Virus record (IMG/VR): IMGVR_UViG_3300047560_000324 | Location: 1 to 26,768 of that record | Length of the DNA stretch: 26,768 bases | DNA from: a virus | Direction: 5' to 3' (one strand) | Program-made: the position numbers and the translations under genes | Notes under the pieces: generated by a model | Database searches by the model: none | Told to the model about the DNA's origin: nothing | What the model saw: only the letters and a program-made list of their open reading frames with translations | In this document: positions 8,528 to 15,317 of the stretch, piece by piece | Position numbering within the stretch: the stretch's first letter is position 1 | Layout of the letters: each line of letters opens with the position of its first letter

Positions 8528-9874
8528 TTATGACATAAATTTAGAAAGTGGGTTACCACCCTCAATCGTCTGTTTAACTATTTGCATTAGGTCTTGGTCG
8601 CTATTCATACCTTCCATTAATTTCTTCATCTGCCCTTCAGCATTTGGTGGTAGACGTTTCATCATGCCCATTAGATTAGATATCTTATCACCAAACATAT
8701 TCTGTCCGCTACCAGAGCCAGGATTAGAAGATGGGTTGCTAAGATTATTACTCATAGCCTGTTGTGGTTTAGTATTCGAATATTGTGTTTGAACGTCACC
8801 AGTTGCGGTAATAATAGTGTTAGCGTTACCCCATGCTGTCTCTGTTACAATAATATTATTGGCTAATTGATCTAGACCGAATAATGTTTCGTCATGCTGC
8901 AAACGATTGAGAACTTCCATCAAGTCTGATAGACAGGTAACCTGACCTAATAGTTCGGAAGCATTATCTAGATATGTTTCCTCATGCACTCTATATGTGC
9001 TACCATAAGATGCATATGTGCTATTGGGAGATAATCCCTGAGATAGTGTAGCAATACTGGTGACAGCATCTTGCATTTCTGGGGATAGGTTTTGTTGGAT
9101 TTGATCCATTCTGTTATAAGAAAGGCTAGTCTGTAACCCTTGTTGCCCCTGGGCACCACCTCCTGCACCCCCTTGACCACCTCCTGCTCCACCTCCACCT
9201 CCACCCATGCCACCCATGAGACCTTGAAACATACCACCAAGAGACATCATCGTCCCTGGCAAATTGTTTAGCATATCTCCAGTTAATAGATTAGAGAATT
9301 GCTGTTTAGCAGTAGGAACGTTGGTGACTTCAGGTAATCTAAAGCCAGATGTTTCAAACATAGCACCGTGGGATGGTGTTCCCTTTAGTAGTGAGTGCTT
9401 ATGCTTCTTACCTTTTTCTTTAATCTTCTTTACTTTGGCACCTTGAACAGTTGTTTCTTCAATATCTGGTGGAATATTAACACCTGTCTCACGATCAAAT
9501 AGATCCTGAAAGTATTGAGCACCTAATAGATTTGTTCCACCACCTTGGCTGCCTTTGTCGTAATTGACAATATCATTAGCCTGACCGAGAATAACACCAC
9601 CGTTCTGCCCAGGATACTTGAGAAAATATACAAGAGCACCAGGATCCATCACACCTTGAAATGATTGCTGACCCAATGCTGTCGGTGAGTGCATCAGAGG
9701 AGAGAACGCTAGATGTTCTTGTTTAACACCTTGTGGGTCCATTGTAGATGGTATAATGACTTTCTGATTGCCAGAATTATCTTTTGGGTGATCACCATTT
9801 CCCTGTGGATCACCACCAGAAGCAATAACACCTATCTGTAGAAAATCTAATGGACTAGAGTTAAAATTTCCCAT
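8528..9874 (-). CDS. Baseplate hub/spike protein with gp5-like OB fold
   Basis: I start this gene at the ATG at 9874 (MGNFNSSPLDFLQIGVIASG), because AGGGAG lies 9 bases upstream and the previous gene stops one base before it; an in-frame ATG at 9910 would overlap that gene by 35 bases. The 448-residue product has an N-terminal OB-like domain (about 10-100) with VIIPSTMDPQGVKQEHLAFS, GVMDPGALVYFLKYPGQNGG and VILGQANDIV, the layout of gp5/VgrG OB domains (exposure-to-partial conditions, then GxxVLG). A Lys-rich patch is near 145-165, a glycine-rich linker (GGMGGGGGGAGGGQGGAGGG) near 218-245, and the C-terminal half is Met/Asn/Gln-rich. No lysozyme motif is seen. Between the gp27-like hub and the needle gene, it most likely connects the two. 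Confidence 0.65.
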   Translation of the reverse strand: MGNFNSSPLDFLQIGVIASGGDPQGNGDHPKDNSGNQKVIIPSTMDPQGVKQEHLAFSPLMHSPTALGQQSFQGVMDPGALVYFLKYPGQNGGVILGQANDIVNYDKGSQGGGTNLLGAQYFQDLFDRETGVNIPPDIEETTVQGAKVKKIKEKGKKHKHSLLKGTPSHGAMFETSGFRLPEVTNVPTAKQQFSNLLTGDMLNNLPGTMMSLGGMFQGLMGGMGGGGGGAGGGQGGAGGGAQGQQGLQTSLSYNRMDQIQQNLSPEMQDAVTSIATLSQGLSPNSTYASYGSTYRVHEETYLDNASELLGQVTCLSDLMEVLNRLQHDETLFGLDQLANNIIVTETAWGNANTIITATGDVQTQYSNTKPQQAMSNNLSNPSSNPGSGSGQNMFGDKISNLMGMMKRLPPNAEGQMKKLMEGMNSDQDLMQIVKQTIEGGNPLSKFMS

Positions 9875-9875
9875 C

Positions 9876-11111
9876 TTATACGACTCCCTGACCAACAGTT
9901 TTTGAAACACAATCTAATGTAGTGGTAGAGAAACCACCAAATTTAATAGTGTGCATCATGGATGATATCAGATAATCTCCTGATCCATAAACCTTTGAAC
10001 CGTCAATTCTATTCTTCCAGTCTAATGTTATTAATTTACCTGCGTGTAATTCTGGATTCCATGGCACAACTATTCTCAATGCAATCTTATCTCTTTCTAA
10101 CAAACCCATTCTTGCTTGTCTCTTTAATAGGTGTGATTCAACATCTAGGTTGCAACTATTTTGCTGCTGTGCTGTGGCTTGATTAGACAAACCTTCTTTA
10201 TAATTATATCCACCTAGACCACAGTGATTAGTGAAACCTCCTCCACCTTCAGTCATACCAAACATCTGTTTAAATACCTGATTAATAAACGCACCGCTGT
10301 TTTTATTCTGTCCGTTTTCATCGATACCATTGAGAAGATCAGATAGATAATCAAAGTCACAGGGGAAAGAGAAACTAAGAGCAACGAATTTGTTTTGATA
10401 GCCACCACCCAATGGGCCGCCGGTCCATACCGAGTCACCATACTCATAAGTGGCTATAGAACTACCTTGAGTCATTGACTTCAACGATTCGAAATGATGA
10501 ACACCCTCACCAGTTTGTTGATTCAATGTCATGAAATGAACAAACGATGGATCATCACCATCAAGAGCAACCTGTGCCTGCTGTGCTATTACCTGAAAGG
10601 GATGAATATTTTCTGCAATATAATCTCTAGCAGGATCAGCACTACCAACTTTAGTTTCGCTGGCATCAAGGCATTCGTTTAATACGTTACTAACAACCTC
10701 AGAGGGTCTTGTGCATTTCCATGACTTGCTTACAAGACTTTGTGCGTCTTTTAAAACAGACTTATCAATGGCATGAAACGTCATCTCTTCCGCATTGCCA
10801 ATATTAGATACAACGAAATCACGATGATCTAGTCTATAGCATTGCTGACTGACTGTCATCGAGGATTTAACCCGTTCTTTTCTAGTTAATGTGAAAGACA
10901 TCTCTTGGTTTTTAAACTGATCAAAGTTTTTACCAGATGGTTTGTATAGGTTTGATTGAATGGTTGCTGATACTTGAACAGCTGGACTTAGCAGGCTCTC
11001 AACAATGTTTATTTCTCTAATAGTCATTTCACCAGGAAGGCCTGGCTGTATATCAAAGTTCTCTACACTAATAACACCAATCGGATCTTGAATTTCAAAC
11101 GTTATTGCCAT
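9876..11111 (-). CDS. 27: Baseplate hub protein, gp27/gpD-like
   Basis: The 411-residue protein looks like the hub ring that adapts sixfold tail to threefold spike (T4 gp27, Mu/P2 gpD, N-terminal VgrG). Evidence is its length (T4 gp27 is 391), its place directly before the two spike genes, an N-terminal beta domain with MTIREINIVESLLSPAVQVS, and a C-terminal stretch typical of the gpD/gp27 fold: IALRIVVPWNPELHAGKLIT, then LDW, GSGDYLISSMMHTIKFGGFS and TTTLDCVSKTV. A Gly/Asn/Gln-rich insertion lies at about 290-325. Overall sequence similarity to T4 gp27 is weak by eye, so the assignment rests on fold-like motifs and order. The start overlaps the gp53 stop as TAATG. Confidence 0.7.
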   Translation of the reverse strand: MAITFEIQDPIGVISVENFDIQPGLPGEMTIREINIVESLLSPAVQVSATIQSNLYKPSGKNFDQFKNQEMSFTLTRKERVKSSMTVSQQCYRLDHRDFVVSNIGNAEEMTFHAIDKSVLKDAQSLVSKSWKCTRPSEVVSNVLNECLDASETKVGSADPARDYIAENIHPFQVIAQQAQVALDGDDPSFVHFMTLNQQTGEGVHHFESLKSMTQGSSIATYEYGDSVWTGGPLGGGYQNKFVALSFSFPCDFDYLSDLLNGIDENGQNKNSGAFINQVFKQMFGMTEGGGGFTNHCGLGGYNYKEGLSNQATAQQQNSCNLDVESHLLKRQARMGLLERDKIALRIVVPWNPELHAGKLITLDWKNRIDGSKVYGSGDYLISSMMHTIKFGGFSTTTLDCVSKTVGQGVV

Positions 11112-11830
11112 TATTTAACTCTTCGGATAAATGGTGGTCTATAAGAGGCTAGTTTATCAAACTCTTTTATAACCTGGTTGTAATATTCTTTCTTGATAAT
11201 CTTAATTAATCGTCTGCTTTCATTTAATGACAACTCATAATCATATGCAGTAATAGCCTCACCGTGAGTTGTAACTGTGATTGTCTTTCCATCTATATCA
11301 AACGTTTCAACTGACTGCACATTGGCAAGAGAGCCAGGATCACCAAAGTGAGGATTGTAATAGCTATAAGGAACATCAAGATTATTGTCGGTTAGTTTTG
11401 TGCCATTGACTTGAAATCTTGTTTCGGTTGTTACATTGTCTGGTTGTAGGACTCTTGTAATAACCATATCATAATGATGAACTAACAACTCAGAGGCTTC
11501 AATTGATCCATACTTGCTGATAAGATAGCTGTTAAATGCATCGTATGATAGAGGCCATTCAAACTGCGGATCAATGATCTGATTAGCCAACAATATCATC
11601 CAACCAGCACCAGCATCATCATATACTTTTTCTGCAAGGATTTCTGGTGTGTCACCATCATCAACTTCTACAGTGTAGTATGATGAAAGGTTGTTTAATA
11701 CTTCTTTGATATAACCTACACGAAAGAAGATATCGGTGACTTTCTCATACTGCTTATCTAAGACAGTATTTTGAATGTCATAGTCAACCTTAGGAAACTT
11801 ACCGAAATATGTATTGTATTTAATTGACAT
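11111..11830 (-). CDS. 53: Baseplate wedge protein gp53
   Basis: The 239-residue protein matches gp53, the LysM-like wedge protein that clamps neighbouring gp6/gp7/gp25 wedges in T4. Shared features are YYTVEVDDGDTPEILAEKVY followed by DDAGAGWMILLANQIIDPQF and EWPLSYDAFNSYLISKYGS (compare T4 gp53, where a 'PEELANAIYGNPQLYWVLL' segment precedes 'YYGW'), and a C-terminal LNESRRLIKIIKKEYYNQVI helix. It is about 40 residues longer than T4 gp53, mainly in the middle. AAGGCAAG precedes the ATG. Its stop overlaps the start of the hub gene by one base, so the two are probably translationally coupled. Confidence 0.88.
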   Translation of the reverse strand: MSIKYNTYFGKFPKVDYDIQNTVLDKQYEKVTDIFFRVGYIKEVLNNLSSYYTVEVDDGDTPEILAEKVYDDAGAGWMILLANQIIDPQFEWPLSYDAFNSYLISKYGSIEASELLVHHYDMVITRVLQPDNVTTETRFQVNGTKLTDNNLDVPYSYYNPHFGDPGSLANVQSVETFDIDGKTITVTTHGEAITAYDYELSLNESRRLIKIIKKEYYNQVIKEFDKLASYRPPFIRRVK

Positions 11831-11839
11831 CTACTTGCC

Positions 11840-12364
11840 TTATCGATTGAATACCCAGTCTTCCACTGGGAGTTGCACGGCCAAATCATACTCACTAGGA
11901 TAAATTTCAATAAACTTTGAACGAACCTGAGTAAACACATATCTATGAACACAAGGGATTGCCAACTTTTCAACTCTTGTGTTCGTCAATAATTTCTGAT
12001 AATTGACTTTCATAACTGTTTTGTCGTTAACAATTTCTTCGCTTCGAGTCTGTAACAGTAGTTCCAGCAATGCTGATCTTTGTGCAACTCCGAGATAATG
12101 TAAATTCAATCCTAAGAATCCGTTTCCATATCTCTCAATCGGTACACAAAGAGGTAACTTGTCATACTTAGAAAGAGTATACCTACCAATAGGGTTATAC
12201 TTGAATAGGTATAACTTGCCCAGCATAGCAAATGCACGACCTCTTTCATCATTAGACATGACAATTTTTCTGGCAATCTTGGGGTCTTTAGCCTCTGCTG
12301 CCTTTTCAAATAACCACTTCTGCATCTCAGCGGAAGTATATTTCTTTTTACCTTCGTCTGCCAT
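11840..12364 (-). CDS. Conserved T4-like phage protein of unknown function
   Basis: This 174-residue protein lies between gp4 and gp53. It has an N-terminal helical, Lys-rich part (about 1-45), then a core with GKLYLFKYNPIGRYTLSKYD, LPLCVPIERYGNGFLGLNLH and YLGVAQRSALLELLL. I recall a similar 'YNP...LPYYD.FPL..P......GF.GxNxHYL' pattern in conserved, unnamed proteins of marine T4-like phages, but know no assigned function. Its location among virion genes suggests a structural or head/tail-joining role. It begins 4 bases after the gp4 stop with no strong ribosome site, so it probably depends on ribosomes arriving from gp4. T4 has no gene at this exact position. Confidence 0.7.
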   Translation of the reverse strand: MADEGKKKYTSAEMQKWLFEKAAEAKDPKIARKIVMSNDERGRAFAMLGKLYLFKYNPIGRYTLSKYDKLPLCVPIERYGNGFLGLNLHYLGVAQRSALLELLLQTRSEEIVNDKTVMKVNYQKLLTNTRVEKLAIPCVHRYVFTQVRSKFIEIYPSEYDLAVQLPVEDWVFNR

Positions 12365-12368
12365 ATTA

Positions 12369-12824
12369 CTATTTATTCTTCTTATTAAACAGTTCTTTTT
12401 CGGTTATCAATTTAAATTCCCAACCCTTGTGCTGACAGTATTTAGATGCAGCATCCCACTTGGCTTGATTGACACCATACGTCATAACCTCATTGAGAAA
12501 CCTTTTAGTCTGTCTCTGTGGCTTCTTAGGTGCTTGTGTCTGTGCAATAGGTTTAACCTCTAGCAGCATCACCTTAACAGAACCATCTGGTGCTCGGGCT
12601 TCAACATAAAAGTCAGGGAAATATCTATGAACTTTATTATCAACAGGAGACACATAAGGTATAATAATCTCCTCAGATGACCAAGATATAACATTAATAT
12701 TATCATCTAGCGAATCCATTACTCGTTTCTCCCAGCCGGAGCGATAGACTATATTGTTAGCATCACCACGATACTTGGATGGGTTCTTCGGTCTGAAAAA
12801 TCCCTGTTTGAAGTTAGTTGCCAT
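12369..12824 (-). CDS. 4: Head completion nuclease gp4
   Basis: The 151-residue product is very close to T4 gp4 (also called 50/65, about 150 residues). It begins with a FKQGFFRPKNPSKYRGDANN segment, then IVYRSGWEKRVMDSLD, ISWSSEEIIIPYVSPVDNKV, HRYFPDFYVEA, VMLLEVKPIAQTQAPKKPQR and QAKWDAASKYCQHKGWEFKL. The E (in SGWE), D (FPDF) and E-x-K (LEVK) arrangement is that of TnsA-type restriction-fold endonucleases. In T4, gp4 is needed to finish DNA-filled heads so that tails can join. It is the first gene of the leftward virion block, with AGAGG 7 bases before the ATG, reading away from gp48 across a 48-bp gap. Confidence 0.93.
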   Translation of the reverse strand: MATNFKQGFFRPKNPSKYRGDANNIVYRSGWEKRVMDSLDDNINVISWSSEEIIIPYVSPVDNKVHRYFPDFYVEARAPDGSVKVMLLEVKPIAQTQAPKKPQRQTKRFLNEVMTYGVNQAKWDAASKYCQHKGWEFKLITEKELFNKKNK

Positions 12825-12872
12825 TATATACCTCTGCTAAATATATGTAGCATAACTCCATAGAGGCATTAA
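12825..12872. promoter_or_regulatory. Divergent promoter region between gp4 and gp48
   Basis: These 48 bases separate the two divergent virion operons, so promoters for both directions must lie here or inside the first genes. On the plus strand GCTAAATATATG (12837-12848) resembles the CTAAATA/TATAAATA late core and is about 25-30 bases before the gp48 ATG. No equally good late core is seen for the minus direction; ATATATTTAG is its weak counterpart. AGAGG ribosome sites face both genes. Confidence 0.45.
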
Positions 12873-13676
12873 ATGGCAGAACCATCTATTTTCGGCTCAT
12901 TACTTGATACAGCATTGACAGCAGTAGTAACACCGCTAGAAGCAGTTGATCCAACTGGTGCAATCAAGTTCATAGAGAAACAAATCTTTGGCTCAAAATA
13001 CACATTTGAGTCTGCACATTTCCCAGAGGACCTTGGTGCAGAGTATATGGGTCACTGGATGACAATTAAGTTCTTTGATGATCAGTATGGTTTTGCAACC
13101 GGTTCTGCTACTTCAGGACCAACAACACCTGTGTTCTCGGCTGCCTTGTTCATGCCATCTGCTACAGGTGGTGGTTCAACACCAATCTATACAGATGCAC
13201 ACGAATACGCTGACATTAAACTGTCAAACATAGTCACCAATAATCTATTAGGTGTATCTGGTACAAATATGGCAGCCACTATGCGTCGTGCTATTAATCC
13301 TGGTGTTCAGGTACTATACAGAAGCACCGCACTAAGAACATTTCAGTTCGGCTTCCTCTTTGCACCACGTTCTGAGAAAGAATCACAGAACATGGAAAAG
13401 ATCATATACTATATTCGTAGAAACGCTGCACCGGTTAATCAAGGTCTGACCTTTAAAACACCAGCAGAAGCACAGATTAATTTTTGGTTCAACGGTAAAG
13501 AAAACACACACGTACCTAAACTAAAGCGTTGTGTTGTTACGGCTATTGAAGCAAACTATTCTCCACAAGGTGAGTGGTCAACATTCACCAATGGTTACCC
13601 AGTTTCATGTCTATTCACATTTACAGTTAGAGAAATGGAAATTATTGACAGAAACTATATCGATCAGGGATTCTAA
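12873..13676 (+). CDS. 48: Baseplate tail-tube cap/initiator gp48
   Basis: The 267-residue protein fits gp48, the ring that with gp54 sits on the hub and starts tail-tube polymerisation. The C-terminal half has LRTFQFGFLFAPRSEKESQN with a following helix (MEKIIYYIRRN), FKTPAEAQINFWFNGKENTH, VPKLKRCVVTAIEANYSPQG and EWSTFTNGYPVSCLFTFTVR, the tube-like beta-sandwich pattern seen in gp48. The N-terminus (about 1-40) is hydrophobic and may contact the hub. AGAGG precedes the ATG by 6 bases. It opens the rightward virion block and its stop overlaps the next ATG (TAATG), as in the T4 48-54 pair. Confidence 0.8.
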   Translation: MAEPSIFGSLLDTALTAVVTPLEAVDPTGAIKFIEKQIFGSKYTFESAHFPEDLGAEYMGHWMTIKFFDDQYGFATGSATSGPTTPVFSAALFMPSATGGGSTPIYTDAHEYADIKLSNIVTNNLLGVSGTNMAATMRRAINPGVQVLYRSTALRTFQFGFLFAPRSEKESQNMEKIIYYIRRNAAPVNQGLTFKTPAEAQINFWFNGKENTHVPKLKRCVVTAIEANYSPQGEWSTFTNGYPVSCLFTFTVREMEIIDRNYIDQGF

Positions 13677-14329
13677 TGGCCTCTTTTAACGTATCAAACC
13701 CACCATCAAATCTTACTATGTTGGATTTTAATAGTAAGATTAACAGTCTAGGTGCTTTGGCAAAACAGTGCCGTTATATGGTCAGAGTTAGCCCAACAAA
13801 TCCTAATAATCTGATGACTCAACTGGGCTATAATCAGTTGTTTAAAGAGTTGTCATATCTATGTGATGCAACTGAGTTACCCGGTAGAGGATCTGAAATA
13901 TCTGAAACAAGATATTATGGACCACCTATCATGTTTCCATATAACACAAAATACTCAAACGAAATTTCAATGTCATTCATCTGTAGAGGTGAGTCGTATG
14001 AAAGACAGCTATTTGATGACTGGGTGGGTATTATTAATCCCATCAATAACTTTAACTTCAATTACCCAGAACAGTATTATGCCACGATAGATGTGTTTCA
14101 ACTATCAGAAGCACCAACAAACATTAAGGGTGCAACAGCACCTAAGGCAGTATATCAGTGGTCATTACAGAACGCATGGCCAGCACAAGTCAATCCTCAG
14201 CCTGTGACATGGGCTGACAATGATGTGCTAAGATTATCAGTTTCATTTGTATATCAGTATTGGACAAGACCAGGAAGAGATGCAGTACCTGGCACAGCAC
14301 CATCAACATTATCAGGATTAACACCATAA
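13676..14329 (+). CDS. 54: Tail-tube initiator gp54-like (gp19/gp54 family)
   Basis: The 217-residue protein belongs to the family that includes the T4 tail tube protein gp19 and its paralogue gp54. It has LSYLCDATELPGRGSEISET near residues 58-77, YYGPPIMFPYNTKYSNEISM, SFICRGESYERQLFDDWVGI, and a C-terminal AWPAQVNPQPVTWADNDVLR followed by LSVSFVYQYWTR, the usual end of tube proteins. I favour gp54 over gp19 because it follows gp48 with a one-base overlap and is longer than a typical gp19 (163 in T4), although much shorter than T4 gp54 (320). A separate tube gene is expected outside the window. Confidence 0.7.
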   Translation: MASFNVSNPPSNLTMLDFNSKINSLGALAKQCRYMVRVSPTNPNNLMTQLGYNQLFKELSYLCDATELPGRGSEISETRYYGPPIMFPYNTKYSNEISMSFICRGESYERQLFDDWVGIINPINNFNFNYPEQYYATIDVFQLSEAPTNIKGATAPKAVYQWSLQNAWPAQVNPQPVTWADNDVLRLSVSFVYQYWTRPGRDAVPGTAPSTLSGLTP

Positions 14330-14343
14330 GTGGAGATTAGAAT

Positions 14344-15096
14344 ATGAGTTTGCCTATTGAAACGGTAGAAAGACCTCTACCAAAGATTGATGTGCCGGTT
14401 CACACAGTAAAGATACCATCAAATGGTAAGACAATTAAAGTCAGACCATTTACGGTGAAAGAAGAAAAGCTATTGTTTATGGCAGCCGAGTCGAAGAATC
14501 TAGAAGATATCATAACGACAAGCAGACAGGTGTTAAACAATTGTATTGTTAGTGGTGATATTGATATTGACAAGTTACCATTCTTTGACATTGACTTTTT
14601 GTTTATCTTTCTGAGAGCAAAGTCTGTTGGAGAATCTGTAGAGGTAAGCCTAACTTGCAATAACACACTAGACAATGGTAATAGATGTGGGCATACATTC
14701 CCAACAAATATGGATATAGCCAAGTGTGAGATAGTTAAAGATGAAACTATTACCAATGATATAAAGTTTGATCAGAATAACGGTGTCAAGATGAAGTATC
14801 CTAACTATTCACTAGTTAAGAATCTAGATCAAGCACCAGAGATTGATAAGAAAACTACCATTATCATAAACTCTATTGAACACATATATGATAAGAAGGG
14901 TGTCTACTCTGCAAAAGACTATTCAACAAAAGAACTAAAAGAATTTGTTGAAGGGTTGACTGAGGAGAACTACAAGAAACTAGAAAAGTTTGTTGACAAC
15001 TTTCCGACATTTGTTGTTAAACTAGAAGCAGACTGTCCCAAGTGTGGATTTCATCATGAAGTGAGGTATTCAGATTTCTTAGATTTTTTTTACTGA
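14344..15096 (+). CDS. 26: Baseplate hub assembly protein gp26
   Basis: The 250-residue product fits the T4 baseplate gp26 family. It has the signature IKVRPFTVKEEKLLFMAAES at 31-50, a Cys in 'VLNNC', LPFFDIDFLFIFLRAKSVGE at 78-97 and CNNTLDNGNRCGHTF at 105-119. A second cysteine pair (CPKCGFHH, 231-238) near the C-terminus suggests a zinc knuckle formed with C105 and C115. T4 gp26 acts in hub assembly and is not abundant in the particle. GGAG lies 8 bases before the ATG. The last codons are GAT TTT TTT TAC TGA, an exact slippery heptamer just before the stop, and the -1 frame is open into the next gene, so a longer 324-residue form is probably made as well. Confidence 0.85.
   Translation: MSLPIETVERPLPKIDVPVHTVKIPSNGKTIKVRPFTVKEEKLLFMAAESKNLEDIITTSRQVLNNCIVSGDIDIDKLPFFDIDFLFIFLRAKSVGESVEVSLTCNNTLDNGNRCGHTFPTNMDIAKCEIVKDETITNDIKFDQNNGVKMKYPNYSLVKNLDQAPEIDKKTTIIINSIEHIYDKKGVYSAKDYSTKELKEFVEGLTEENYKKLEKFVDNFPTFVVKLEADCPKCGFHHEVRYSDFLDFFY
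15084..15090 (+). promoter_or_regulatory. Predicted -1 ribosomal frameshift site
   Basis: The heptamer T TTT TTT is in the gp26 reading phase and is followed by TAC TGA, so the zero-frame stop is one codon away. After a -1 slip translation continues LLILGHDKLSG and then directly into the frame of the gp51-like protein without any stop. A frameshift would give a 324-residue gp26-gp51 fusion. This is analogous to tail-assembly chaperone frameshifts (lambda G/GT). I see no obvious strong downstream stem. Confidence 0.7.
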
Positions 15097-15122
15097 TACT
15101 CGGTCATGATAAACTTAGTGGT

Positions 15123-15317
15123 GTGTTTAAAACAAACTTTGCAATGATGCAGCATCACCATTGGAGTCTAACAGAACTTGAGAGCATGATGCCGTGGGAA
15201 AGATATATTTACATTGATTTGCTGGCAGCCTTCTTGGACGAGCAGGAGAAACTTGCTAAACAAAGAGAACAAGAAATGAAAGCCCAGATCAAACAAGCAC
15301 AAAGAAGAAAGCAGTAA
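15123..15317 (+). CDS. gp51-like hub assembly domain (likely frameshift extension)
   Basis: As a stand-alone gene this would start at GTG 15123 and give 64 residues, but there is no ribosome site before that GTG and the frame is open upstream to the slippery site at 15084. I therefore read it as the C-terminal 75 residues (from 15090) of a gp26 fusion. The sequence MQHHHWSLTELESMMPWERY followed by IYIDLLAAFLDEQEKLAKQ resembles small proteins or C-terminal regions that follow gp26 in other T4-like phages and are named after gp51, the hub assembly catalyst. The end is a highly charged Lys/Gln/Arg helix. The stop is directly followed by the ATG of the next gene (TAAATG). The gp51 name is tentative. 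Confidence 0.65.
   Translation: MFKTNFAMMQHHHWSLTELESMMPWERYIYIDLLAAFLDEQEKLAKQREQEMKAQIKQAQRRKQ

Noticed and set aside
9160-9215. CCACCT-rich tract as a DNA repeat or CRISPR-like element
   Set aside because: It is the coding sequence of the glycine-rich linker in the OB-domain protein; no direct repeats with spacers are present here or elsewhere in the window.
9875-9910. Upstream ATG at 9910 as start of the OB-domain protein
   Set aside because: It would overlap the hub gene by 35 bases, while the ATG at 9874 has an AGGGAG site and follows the hub stop by one base.
12366-12374. AATAAATAG on the minus strand as a late promoter
   Set aside because: It lies immediately before the ATG at 12364 and is formed by the Lys-Asn-Lys-stop end of gene 4, leaving no room for a leader for that gene.
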